A stretch of DNA of 10,794 bases from Paramacrobiotus metropolitanus (Eukaryota; Tardigrada; Eutardigrada; Parachela; Macrobiotidae), in assembly GCF_019649055.1 (NCBI RefSeq), contig NW_026570748.1:1-10794 (forward strand), given 5' to 3'. The notes beneath the pieces are model-generated. The model was given only the letters and a program-made list of their open reading frames with translations. It searched no databases and was not told where the DNA came from. Positions 1 through 8,898 of the stretch are shown piece after piece (the first letter of the stretch is position 1; the number at the start of each line of letters is the position of its first letter). The translations under genes and the position numbers were made by a program.

Positions 1-8
1 TAATACAA

Positions 9-67
9 AATCGAAAGGCGGAAATTACTGGCGGAAATCGAAAGATGCAGCACCGCTTAATCGAAAG
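9..67. repeat. Short interspersed repeats AATCGAAAG and GGCGGAAAT
   Basis: The word AATCGAAAG occurs three times (9-17, 36-44, 59-67). GGCGGAAAT occurs twice (17-25, 30-38), interleaved with the first two copies. The cluster sits at the left edge, so it may be the end of a longer array outside the window. No function is recognisable. Confidence 0.45.
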
Positions 68-3000
68 TGCCACGATAAATATACGCAAAAGTGAACATAT
101 TGGTACACCGATGAGCATAATTAGTGAACTTAAGCGCTATGAAGTTATGAACATAAGTATTAATGAATATAATCAATTAATATACTAGCATAGAAGGTCG
201 TGACCGCCCTTAGGTCGAGCGGGCGGCGGTGTTAAGCTTTTCATGTAGAAAGTAGAGGTCTTATTTTTGACGAGAGACGAGTTACGAATACGATAACGCA
301 ATATAATAAAAACGCAATAAAAATAAAATAATAACGCAATATCAACCCTACCGATCTTACTCAACGACAGAGAATGAGCTGATAATTTTAATGTGGCATA
401 ACTAAATATAATGTGCATACGCTACGATCTACGCGAAGCGAGTATACGATTGCATTCCGAAGATATATTTTAATAGTAAACTCCGAAACTGCCATACTCA
501 GAATTAGAACGAACTGATGCTAAAAAAAGGCGCGAAACGCATCCGGTTAGCAAAGCAAAGTATTACCTCGAGCAAAAGAGAAAATGCCAGAAAGTACAAA
601 TTAATATAGCCGTAAAGTACGAGCACCTCAGTACAGATATTATAGAAGTACGCACATTGCTGCTACCGTACAACATATTCCGTCATGTTAGAAAGGTAGA
701 AACTTGCAATATCAAAGCTGCATATTCGTAACTTACAATCGTATGTGTTTGGCATTTTAATACGTTAAGTTATATATTTTTTTCAGCTTTAAATTTTTGC
801 CTTTCTGCGTAAGCAGTTAAGCTGGAAACGGGTATTGTCACCCCTTTCACCACCTTCGGCCACTGTCGCTCCGTTTTTAAAAACTTAGGCACTACCCTAA
901 GCTACTGTCACCTTTGTGATCATAGCAATTCTTCGGCCACTTCCTCTTGATTAGTTGACCATTTAGCCCAAAGTAACATTGACGGAAAAGGAAAAAAAAG
1001 GCCGGTATGAATTTAAATGTAGCTCACAAAAGTTGCACTTGCAACAAAACTATTGAATCAGGAAGGTTTTTCAGGCGTCGACCCAAAAAAGCATTTGTAA
1101 AGCTCTTCTTGTGCCCTTTGCAAAATATACTTACTTGTGCGCAATCCCATTTATTCCGTTTACTGGGTAAACACCTTTGTTAGAATTCAGCAATTAGATT
1201 GTGTTCGCAATCACAAAAACGCTTACGATGTATGGTATGATTTACGATAGGCTCTTGCACGTCTTCATGGCGTACCCTTATCGGACCGTCTGACGATACG
1301 ACTGACGATAGAAAGCATAGAGATCGTCAAGCTTACCCTACAGCTCTGCGAAATAGCAACCGCTCTCGTGGCGAATGCATCGATTAGAACGGCTGCAGTT
1401 ACCAAATCACGAAACTTTTGAGGTATCGGAATAAGTTCGAATGGTTGTTGATTAGCAAGCGAAGTAAATCAGAATAAGTGTTTTCATACCAAGTGAGGAG
1501 AGTTTGTCCTAAAACAAACGGTTTTGCAACTATTTGAATTTAACATGCAAAGCTTACGGCGTCGTTGAAGTACTCAGTGCGAACTTTTTACTCGAACTCC
1601 GTAGACGCCTGTTTTAACTCAAATGTTCATAACAACGCTCATTGGCGCTCAAATCTAGCAGCTTTGTTGTCAAAAAATAATTTATAATTTTAATTTTCAT
1701 CGGCTTCGCAGCTAAAACCAATTTCGCACAAACAAAAGCGCCAAGGCTGATACAAACATTTCACGTTTCATTTCGGAGGCAACCCTCGACCATATAGCGT
1801 TTATCGTTTGTCGGTTGTGATGAGAGCGAACACAATCAATCACCGGCGATATGATTACGGTGCGGCGTTCGATCGTGTCGTACACCGGACCATCTATCGT
1901 TGGTGTGTCGCGAACACAATCTCCTACATCAAGTTAACCGACTGCTCACCCCAAAGCAGCAACATGAGACAAATTATTATACATGGCTGAGTTACAATTT
2001 GTGGTCTGAAGAATGGTATCTTAAGTTCTTGTTTTTTTCAAAATCCACCCAGTTTATCAAACAACAGATAAAAACGTTCCACATTTCTATTATCCGTCCG
2101 GCATGTTGCTTATTCTGTCAAGATTATTGCCTTGAATCACTCGTGCAGTTTACCCTCTAAACCAAAAAATCTGTTTCATAATTTTAGTACAATAGCAGCC
2201 AGAGGTGATCAAGTTGTAAAGCAGTAAATAAAGTAAGCAGAATACAATAAAGTATGTAGTATACATTCAGTGGAATAAACAAAAGCGATGAAAACAAGTC
2301 TTTGCAAGAAACGTTTCGAAACAACCTTTTCGTCCAAGCCAGACATTCAAGAAAACATTGGACGACAAAATTAAACAGGTCATTTGATTTTTAAACTAAA
2401 ATTAGCAGCTAGTTGAACCTCCGCAACAAACAAATTACAAAGTTTACTTTTACTTTCTACTAATATTAACACAAACGAAGTGTGCAACTTTGATACGCAA
2501 GCGAGCAAAGTGCAATTAAACGTGTCTATTGTTAAATTGTTTTCTTAGTTTTTTTAAAATTAAATTTAATCATTTTGAATATGTTCTGTAACACCCATCA
2601 AGAAAAGATGCATACTTAAACTCTGTACTGGTCGACTGAATCTGTCTTGTCCTTCTGATGCTTTCGTTTAAGTGGGGTATATTTATCGAAAAGAGTTCCT
2701 GGGATAAGTGGGTATGCAAATCAACAAGGCCTAACCGATTTCAGTTCTAAAACACGTGCAATTTCACTTCAAATAAAGGATGTAAAGTACAGTGACTTTA
2801 ATTACTACATAAGCAGTAGAATATAACGCAAATTTGAACATCGGGCAACTGAATTGCGCAAATTATTTCTTCGTTTGTTGCCGCTGTGATAGAAAGCAAA
2901 CTCACTCACGAAACGGGAGCGTAAGACAAAATCCGCTTATAATTTAACTAACCTTTTAAACCACTGAACAGTGGCTCTACATAAAGTCTGCTTTAAATTA

Positions 3001-3690
3001 AGCTTAAACTCGATATGTAGAACGCTAGCGTGCAACTTAAAGTTGTAGCGAAAACTGTGTTTGCGTTCGAGCAAAAAATATTCCACCGAAACGTATCAAT
3101 AAAATTTCTTACTGTAATTAGAGAATCTGCGGCCTTGGGGTACATATAAGCCTAAGGCTATGACACAGGGAGCTTATTTTGGGAAGGGCGCAATCTCGGA
3201 AGGTGTCATTGTTTCTTGAACGATATGTTTTGGGAAAGACACCGTAGTTTATAAGACTGCGCATTCTGTTCTAGCAAACGCGAACATAATAGTTGCCGGA
3301 ACATGCAACCGCCTAATCGTGCCTGCAATATTGTCAGCATATATTTAGTTACGTAGAAAATCTGCAAAAGAATGTTCATTGTTTGCTCACAACTGCAACA
3401 ACTTTTGTGAGGCAATTTGCAGCATTCTTATCATCCTGCAAGGCTTTATATTTATAACTGGCTCCCTAGGGCGTAATTTCGAGAGGAGGTGTTATTATTC
3501 AAACAGGCTAGGTGAGGTGCGCTTGATGCAGTGGGGCTCTTATTTCCGGGAGCCAAAAAATGCGATAATTAATGTATTTATATGGAAGGTTTTCTTCTTG
3601 TAATGTTTTAACCATCTATTTTACAGTTATAAGTTTAATGAAGGGTATCAGGTACTCTACACGCTATCTACCAACCAGTGAAAGCAGGAT
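68..3690. other. AT-rich region without a recognisable gene
   Basis: Open frames here are short (60-86 residues), have no recognisable domain, and look like chance runs in AT-rich DNA. Small internal repeats are visible: CTTCGGCCACT at 854-864 and 931-941; CTGACGATA at 1290-1298 and 1302-1310; GCGAACACAATC at 1826-1837 and 1910-1921, each preceded by a similar TATCGTT stretch, suggesting an eroded duplication of 84-bp spacing. An 8-bp inverted repeat TGGCTCCC/GGGAGCCA lies at about 3459-3466 and 3548-3555. I see no tRNA, rRNA or snRNA and no convincing exon. Short exons of a divergent gene could be missed by eye. Confidence 0.5.
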
Positions 3691-3699
3691 GTTGCGCAA

Positions 3700-4880
3700 G
3701 AAATATGCTTTCCGTAAGCGTTCTATGACCTGTCATTGTAACCGTAAATTTTTGACGAGAGAAAACGTTACGCTTACGGTAATTTGCTTAGCACAGCGGT
3801 AAAACATTACATAACAGTATCGTATCCTTTTATGGTTTCTTGAGCCCATTACGTTAGCAAGCATTCGGAAACGTTAAAAGAATAATGTCCCAGCAGCAAT
3901 CGGTTCAATGTGCTGTAATTTGCTACTATAGCTGTGATCTGGTACGGGAACTGCAGTTTTTAATGGGATAAGTCTGCAGATTTTGGCAGAAACGATATGT
4001 GGGTAGGCGTGTCGTTAGTGCGAATCCCTTACGGTAACCTTAGACTTCCATGGTAGCGGTGACTGAGACCGCGGTTCATTATGCTGAGGAAGCCCGTAAC
4101 AGTTACCATCGCTCGTTACAGCAACTAAAGCCAGTCTCGAAAATAACAAAAATCAATCTACCGCACTGCAGATCGGTGCGATAGCTGTTATTCCCACGGT
4201 AATTTCGAATTATTACGTTAAAGTACGCAAATTTTGAGTTTGATTTTGTCCAGTTTTGCCGTTATATGCGTGTTATCTTATTGTGTGCGTGAGGCGACTT
4301 TGTACCGTTGCAGAAGGCACTAAATTCATTATTATCAAACAACAAAGGTCCCTGTAACGCAAATCCGTAACCTTAGTTAAGGCTAAACTTATTAGTGGTG
4401 GCCCATTACAACGAACCGCTGTGTTAACTACAACCGATTAAAGTAACGTCAGCCAGCTGCATTTGCGATAACCTCTTGCAGTTCGGGTGAGTCCGAAGTA
4501 AAGCAGTTACGATTTTTGCTTTCATTGTTATAGCTAACAGTCACAATAACGCAAACTTAAGCCAGTTAAGGCAAGAAGCAGTGAAACACGGATAAATGCA
4601 TTAAATGCAATAACTGCAGCTTTGTACGCTCACGTTATCTGTTGAGGTAACGTGATATCCCTCATGGCAAATAAATTGTAGCTTAAAGTTGGAGCATCGC
4701 CATTGTCACAGTACCCGCGGCTCGTTACGACAACATTGCGTTACGCCTTAACGTGATATTATGGTCTGTAGTCGCCTGCATCAAGAGAAACGTCATGTTA
4801 AACGTTATCTCATAATATGCTAAAAGTAGCCCATCTTATTCAGAAATGACGCATAATGCTGACTACTGCAACACTAACGT
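3700..4880. repeat. Gene-free segment enriched in GTTAC/GTAAC words
   Basis: I count 13 occurrences of GTTAC or GTAAC here, against roughly two expected by chance for two pentamers in 1.2 kb. The words often sit inside CGTTACG, ACGGTAA or CCGTAAC. An imperfect hairpin has arms CACGTTATC (4631-4639) and GGTAACGTG (4646-4654), which match except for one G-U type pair. TAACGTGATAT recurs exactly at 4648-4658 and 4749-4759. There is no clean period, so if this was a tandem repeat it is heavily eroded. No coding sequence was recognised. Confidence 0.35.
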
Positions 4881-4946
4881 GCACACCAAAAATCAAGAGG
4901 TAGAGTTTGCTGTGTAAGCACATAAGATTGAGAAATTTAAGCTCCG

Positions 4947-5262
4947 TAGAATCGCGGTTGTGTGGTTTCAGGAACTGTAAAGTCGCTAAAGGTCACTCGG
5001 CGACCCAAAGGTCAGGGTCGCCGTGTCTTAGAACCGCAGTTTCGGGGTGTCGGAAACCTAAAGGTCACTAAAGGTCACACGGCGACCCAAAGGTCAGGGT
5101 CGCCGTGTCTTAGAACCGCAGTTTCGGGGTCTCGGGAACCTAAAGGTCACAAAGGTTACTAAAGGTCACACGGCGACCTAAAGGTCAGGGTCGCCGTGTC
5201 TTAGAACCGCAGTTTCGGGGTGTGAGGAACCTGAAGGTCAAGCTCGCCGTGTCTTAAAACCT
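4947..5262. repeat. GC-rich tandem satellite, unit about 82-91 bp, with AGGTCA words
   Basis: Successive units start with CTAAAGGTCAC at 4986, 5068 and 5159. A degenerate partial copy lies before them (from about 4947) and a truncated copy after them (5231-5262). Each unit contains ACACGGCGACCC, then AAAGGTCA, then GGGTCGCCGTGT. In the copy at 5077-5108 the outer 12-mers are perfect reverse complements; the flanking copies each have one mismatch. The unit then continues with TCTTAGAACCGCAGTTTCGG. AGGTCA occurs nine times, once as a direct repeat with 4-bp spacing (5062-5077). The array is clearly more GC-rich than its surroundings. An in-frame open stretch of 66 codons at 4962-5162 merely reads through the repeat and is not a credible protein. 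Confidence 0.9.
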
Positions 5263-5286
5263 CAAAGTGCTTATATTGAAAAAAAC

Positions 5287-5309
5287 GCGGGCTCGCTTCG
5301 CTCGCCCGC
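5287..5309. repeat. GC-rich hairpin with CGCTTCGCTCG core
   Basis: The arms GCGGGC (5287-5292) and GCCCGC (5304-5309) are reverse complements around an 11-base loop, in otherwise AT-rich DNA just after the satellite. Related words occur near 216 (GAGCGGGCGG) and 431 (GCGAAGCGAG), so it may be a small dispersed repeat. A function as a terminator or promoter cannot be argued from this alone. Confidence 0.4.
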
Positions 5310-5783
5310 TCGATTAATGCACTAGCAAATCTGAACATCCAGTAAGTAACTTAAAACCCTATTAATTCGACAAGACGTGCGGATCACAAAGTCGTAAACC
5401 GGCCAGATCGTTTTTCAATAATCATCCCAAAAAATGTTGAAAGAATCAAGGGCTTATCCATAAGAAAAACGGGTGAATGTTGCAAAATGAAACAAACAGT
5501 GAAGTGTTATACAGGGGACAAACGGTCAAACGGAAAACCAAAAAACACACAGGATGGCTTTTATTACTGCATTATTTTTACGTTAAAAGGCACGTTCGTC
5601 ATCACATAAACATGATATTTGGCAGAAAAAGAGAAAATCGCAAAAAAAAGATTATGATTACCACAATGGATAGGTCTCAAATCCAATTAGCAAGGCTGGA
5701 GCCGAATAATAAAAAAAAAACACATGTTTTTCCACACACAGCAGTATAACGGACTGATCCGCTGACTGGAGTCATATATCCGC
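5310..5783 (-). other. Presumed 3' flank / 3' UTR of the Arf gene
   Basis: Downstream of the Arf stop codon on the minus strand this region has no further coding frame. A candidate AATAAA polyadenylation signal lies on the minus strand at 5565-5560, about 220 bases after the stop. The plus-strand frame at 5477-5749 is lysine- and arginine-rich, matches nothing I know, and lies antisense to this flank, so I treat it as chance. The true transcript end cannot be seen from sequence. Confidence 0.3.
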
Positions 5784-5945
5784 TCATTTTGGTTTCTCCA
5801 GCTGATTAGAAAGCCAATCCAATCCCTTATACAAGCCGTCACCGCTCGTGGCACATGTGGCTTGGATGAACCAATTGCGGTTTCGCAGGGAAGGCAATTC
5901 AAGTTTGTCGGAAATCTCTCCAGTGGTCATTACATGCGGCAACTC
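5784..5945 (-). CDS. Arf-like GTPase, last exon (residues about 129-181 and stop)
   Basis: The exon is 162 bases: 53 codons plus TGA at 5786-5784. It begins GAG TTG CCG (E-L-P), giving NKQ-E-L-P across the junction instead of the NKQDLP of Arfs. It continues through [17 protein letters not shown] and the G5 motif CATSG, and ends SNQLEKPK, exactly the Arf1 length. The acceptor is TTTTAG followed by GAG, a NAGNAG tandem. Use of the downstream AG would remove only the glutamate and keep the frame. The plus-strand frames overlapping this exon (5687-5902 and 5862-6191) are shadows or chance. Confidence 0.9.
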   Translation of the reverse strand, partial: ELPHVMTTGEISDKLELPSLRNRNWFIQATCATSGDGLYKGLDWLSNQLEKPK

Positions 5946-6550
5946 CTAAAACACAATACTTCGTGTAAACAGTATGTACTTTTAAAAAAGGCTACCGGTT
6001 TAACGAACACCAAACTAAGTCGTCCAACCGTTTACAGCAATCTGCATGAGTCAGAACACATATTTATGATATTTCAGGGGCTATTGCAGACTTCTTTAGC
6101 GGAATATTTTGCAGTATCCATAAACAGAACCTCGAGGACTAAACATCATCGATACCAACAGCTCGTATTCAACATAAATAAAACAAAATAAAAATTCTGC
6201 AGAGGGAATTCAAAAAAAGGTATTTCCATAAAAAACACAGTATTTGAAAAACTAACGTAAATACAAACGATGAACACTCGGCTGGATTACGTATTTACGT
6301 GCAACAGTTGCAATTTGAAGTTGAAACCATCCAACAATCAAATTACAAACACATTTACTTAAATCTTCAGCTATCTCAGTAAAGCCGGAAATGGTCGCCG
6401 CTTGGAGCTTAAAATTTTAACGTACCTGTTTATTGGCTAAAATAAGAAGCACAGCCTCTCGTAATTCATCCTCAGCTAACATCCGCTTCAATTCTTCCGC
6501 AGCTTTTCCGATGCGCCCACGATCACTGCTGTCCACCACAAAAATCAAAC
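5784..6550 (-). CDS. Arf-family small GTPase, C-terminal half (two exons, partial gene)
   Basis: Joined from 6550-6426 and 5945-5784 on the minus strand. The product is a class I Arf-like GTPase. Arfs are myristoylated GTPases that, when GTP-bound, recruit coat proteins and lipid-modifying enzymes to Golgi and endosomal membranes. The visible 95 residues match Arf1 from G87 to the C-terminus without a gap, including [24 protein letters not shown], the G4 region LANKQELP, and the G5 region [18 protein letters not shown]. The expected full length is about 181 residues, so roughly 86 N-terminal residues are missing. These carry the myristoylation site, P-loop, switch I and WDVGGQ. The G4 box is NKQE where Arfs have NKQD. 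Other departures from Arf1 include [11 protein letters not shown] for RERVNEAREEL and KLELPSL for KLGLHSL. The open frame and intact splice sites argue for a divergent working paralogue over an old pseudogene, but a gene fragment is possible. Confidence 0.9.
6066..6156. repeat. Dispersed direct repeat, copy 1
   Basis: This 91-bp stretch resembles 6702-6789 in the same orientation. The shared core includes TAAACAGAACC, GAGGACTAAACATCA and a terminal GATACC, with scattered mismatches and small gaps. It lies inside the Arf intron; the other copy lies upstream of the penultimate exon, so the two bracket that exon about 635 bp apart. Neither copy has a coding frame shared by both. Confidence 0.7.
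6255..6300. repeat. 10-bp perfect inverted repeat in the Arf intron
   Basis: ACGTAAATAC (6255-6264) is repeated in reverse complement as GTATTTACGT (6291-6300), separated by 26 bases. It could be a weak RNA hairpin or the ends of a tiny insertion. No target-site duplication is evident. Confidence 0.5.
6426..6550 (-). CDS. Arf-like GTPase, penultimate exon (residues about 87-128)
   Basis: The exon is 125 bases long. The acceptor reads TGCTTTGCAG before GTTTGATT; the first two bases complete a glycine codon split after its first base (phase 1). The remaining 41 codons run from [10 protein letters not shown] to ANKQ and end in phase 0 at a donor reading CAG followed by GTACGT. It covers the beta strand and helix between switch II and the nucleotide-base-binding loop of Arf. 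The previous exon should end in a G completing this glycine (Arf sequence QNTQ-G); no such exon was found up to 10794. Confidence 0.9.
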
Positions 6551-7116
6551 CTGCAAAGCACAGTTTGCGATTGTCAAACGCAAAGAACTTCGCATCCTAG
6601 AGCACAAGCAACAAATGCCATGTACAGATGACAACGTATCTAAATAATTTTCAAAACGCCTAAACAAAACGTGAAGAACAGAAAGCCATTCGATTCCATA
6701 AATGGTATCTCAGGACAGACGAAGGTCTTCAGCGAAATATCTTGCGATATTCCTAAACAGAACCTTGAGGACTAAACATCACGGATACCGTAAGAATGTA
6801 GGGCAAATTAACGAAACACTTACACTTAGCAATACGCCTGCGCCTGCAATACGTTCTCAGTGATATTCACTTCAAATTTTTTCAGAATGGTGGACAAGTG
6901 GTGAACAACTTCCATAATAATTATGGTAATAACATTATACTGTACACAGCAATAAAATTCAACAAAAACTTATTTCAGAGAAAACACAAAACACTTGATA
7001 TTTTTATTGAAACAATTCAAGACGCAAGCCTGCCTGCAACATGTTTCGTCATTCTAACTGAAAAACTGACTGTGATTCGAGGAACCCAGCGACCTAATAA
7101 CTGAACATCGCCGTGT
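6551..7116. other. Non-coding stretch upstream of the Arf penultimate exon
   Basis: If the Arf gene is complete, this is the 3' part of a long intron. I searched the minus strand for the expected Arf exon (WDVGGQ, RPLWRHYF) and for the P-loop exon (GLDAAGKTT) and found neither. Apart from the repeat copy at 6702-6789, nothing is recognised. The frames at 6898-7104 (+) and 7017-7211 (-) have no homology I recognise, and the latter reads through the 15-bp repeats. Confidence 0.45.
6702..6789. repeat. Dispersed direct repeat, copy 2
   Basis: Second copy of the repeat at 6066-6156, same orientation, diverged by substitutions and small gaps. The two copies flank the 125-bp exon. Similarity stops at the shared GATACC; sequence beyond it is unrelated. 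Confidence 0.7.
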
Positions 7117-7994
7117 CCGACCATTTCGGCATAGGGACATTTCGGCATAGGACACTTCGGCATAAGACATTTCGGCATAAGGACATTTCGGCATAATATA
7201 GACATTTCCATGTGTTTCCGTTTCTGTTTCCCATAATATCATTTTTTTGGTCCACATTTCATCCAATAATTTCATTGGAATATCTTTAAACAGTCTTTTT
7301 AATGTAGTTGCCATTTCAAGTTTCTGGGGCTCTTTAGGTTCAGTATGATTTTCTTAGGTTGTTTGGTTTTCTTAAATCTTCTTTCTTCTTAGGTTATTTG
7401 GTTTTCTTAGCTTTTTTAGCCCTTCTTAGGTTCGGCTTAGATTTTCTTAGGTTTTTTATGTTTTCTCAGATTATGTTTGGCTTCTTAAAGCTTCTTAAGG
7501 TTTTCTTAGGTAATTTGGGACTTTAAGTTTACTTAGATTTTGTTAGGTTTTAATATGTTTTCTAAAGTCTTGTTTGGTTTTCTTGGCCTTCTTAGGTTTT
7601 CTTAGGTGTTATTAGGTCCTTTTGGGCCTATTTAGGCTGCTTGGGTTTTCTTAGGTTGTTTCAGGTTTTCATACAATTTCTTATGTTTTTGTTTTTTCCT
7701 GCGCTTCCTATGGTTTTATTTTCCTGAGGTTAATGTTTTCTTTTTTTGTTAGAGGTTTAGATTTTCTTGGGTTCTTAATTTTTTTGGAATTTTTAGCGTG
7801 CTAGGTTCATAGATTTCTAAGTTTCGGTTAATTTCATAGGTTAATAAATTTCTTAGACATTAATTATTTACTCGAAGATTTTATGCCGAAATGGCCGTAT
7901 GCCGAAATGTCCCTATGCCGAAATGGTTTTATGCCGAAATGTCTTATGCCGAAGTGTCTTATGCCGAAATGTCCCTATGCCGAAATGTCGGTAC
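7117..7994. mobile_element. Non-autonomous element with inverted TTTCGGCATA arrays (MITE-like)
   Basis: The left end carries five copies of a 15-16 bp unit centred on TTTCGGCATA (7122-7195). The right end carries seven copies of its reverse complement, TATGCCGAAATG, starting at 7882, 7899, 7914, 7930, 7945, 7960 and 7976. Left and right ends therefore form long imperfect terminal inverted repeats made of tandem subunits, around about 680 bp of spacer. This architecture fits a small non-autonomous DNA transposon. No transposase is recognisable. A minus-strand frame starting at 7314 gives about 40 non-repetitive residues (MATTLKRLFKDIPMKLLDEM...) before running into the left array; it might be a relic but I recognise no family. 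No clear target-site duplication was found, so exact ends are uncertain. Confidence 0.7.
7320..7860. repeat. T-rich low-complexity core with irregular TTCTTAGG repeats
   Basis: Most of the spacer is T-rich on the plus strand, with about a dozen TTAGG words in contexts such as TTTTCTTAGGTT and TTCTTAGGTTATTTGG. Spacing is irregular, so it looks like an eroded simple repeat within the element. All frames are low complexity or interrupted; no gene. Confidence 0.7.
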
Positions 7995-8478
7995 GCCTCC
8001 GGAAGCCATTTCAATATCAATATCCTAAACGTATCCCAGCCACTATCCAGTAAAATCTTGAAATTTTAAGTTAAACGTAGAAAGGTCAATAGTGATAGCG
8101 CCGATTTCTTAGCTGAGCCCGCAGCAGTCGGATTTCAAAAACCAGATTGAGTGAAAACGGAAAAACCCAATCATACGAAGTCTACCGAATTGACGATTCT
8201 CGCCAGGATGGTACCCTGTGGCGGTTGGCAGCCGTGCGCCTACGGTGCGCCGGGAAGTCATCGTAGGCCCATAACAACAAGTGCTTATCCCGGCACTTTT
8301 TAAACAGTGCGCGTTCGCAAACTATGTTGTTATTAAATTGGGCAGATACATGAAAATTTACAGAAAACCATTCTCTGCAAACAAGGAAAAAATGTGTGAT
8401 AAAAATGGTTACGGTATTCTTAAATTTAGCGCAGGTGCTATGGCCACGATATTGCATTACCGCCTCGAAAATTTTAGC
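7995..8478. other. Unassigned non-coding stretch
   Basis: Two opposite frames overlap here (8182-8457 minus, 91 codons; 8281-8484 plus, 67 codons). They are mirror readings of the same DNA, have no recognised domain, and are of a length expected by chance. Nothing else is supported. Confidence 0.4.
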
Positions 8479-8504
8479 ACGTGAATTAAAGACGTGAATT
8501 AAAG
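8479..8504. repeat. Exact 13-bp tandem duplication
   Basis: ACGTGAATTAAAG occurs twice back to back (8479-8491 and 8492-8504) with no mismatch, indicating a recent small duplication or replication slippage. It marks the left edge of the GC-richer block that follows. Confidence 0.8.
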
Positions 8505-8898
8505 ACCTAACACAGTGAAGTGGGTACCGTATCCACTAGTCCGACCACGTCCAGTCGGATAGAGCGACTCTGTCTCAAACTGTTACGGAAGATGGTAGAA
8601 GATTACGTTGATCTGGTATGAAGTAGGAAAGGAAAAGAAGAAGAGGTCCGGGTCCTGCAAACACGAGAAATACACACACGACGGAGAAGTATACGTTACC
8701 TGTCCGACGCTAGATGTTAGCAGAAGCGATAAGAGATATCCATCAACCTGGCGCTACAGGGCATGAAGATGATGATGAGACCGAAAGGTCACGGCAAATC
8801 AAGTGGGATCAAATGGGTAACCTGTTACGTCACGAGATTATCCGAAGATGATAATGCACGTCGACGAGATAGAGGAATGACCCCTGACAATAGGTGAA

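Larger units (their letters stand above)
5946..6425 (-). other. Arf-gene intron (480 bp, GT-AG)
   Basis: On the minus strand the intron starts GTACGTTAAA (6425 downward) and ends with a TTTTAG acceptor (5946), lying between codons 128 and 129 of the Arf frame. It contains one copy of a direct repeat (6066-6156) and a 10-bp perfect inverted repeat (6255-6264 with 6291-6300). A 109-codon plus-strand frame crosses it without recognisable homology. Confidence 0.85.

Noticed and set aside
1420-1450. AGTTCGAAT as a tRNA B box
   Set aside because: No matching A box, acceptor stem or anticodon arm can be built around it.
1265-1469. Minus-strand open stretch of about 67 codons (contains LVTAAVLIDAFATRAVAIS) with a GTAAGC donor-like word
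   Set aside because: It has no start codon, no acceptor in frame (a TGA interrupts the path from the nearest TTTTAG), and no recognised domain. A frame of this length is expected by chance in 10 kb.
4962-5162. 66-codon plus-strand frame with internal peptide repeats
   Set aside because: The peptide repeats simply mirror the DNA satellite; the frame depends on unit length and is lost where the period shifts.
5862-6191. 109-codon plus-strand frame, the longest in the window
   Set aside because: It begins antisense to the Arf last exon, crosses the intron and the dispersed repeat, and shows no domain; the minus-strand Arf reading is far better supported.
7204-7240. Minus-strand ATG GGA AAC giving MGN, the usual start of Arf proteins
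   Set aside because: The codons that follow (RNGNTWKCL) do not resemble the Arf N-terminal helix, and the site lies inside the repeat element.
7320-7860. TTAGG-rich stretch as telomeric repeat
   Set aside because: TTAGG is an arthropod telomere unit, but here the words are separated irregularly by T-rich DNA and lie inside an element flanked by inverted arrays.
7882-7989. Regular 15-16 bp repeats as a CRISPR array
   Set aside because: The gaps between conserved words are only a few bases, there are no unique spacers, and the locus is in animal DNA with a mirror array at 7122-7195.
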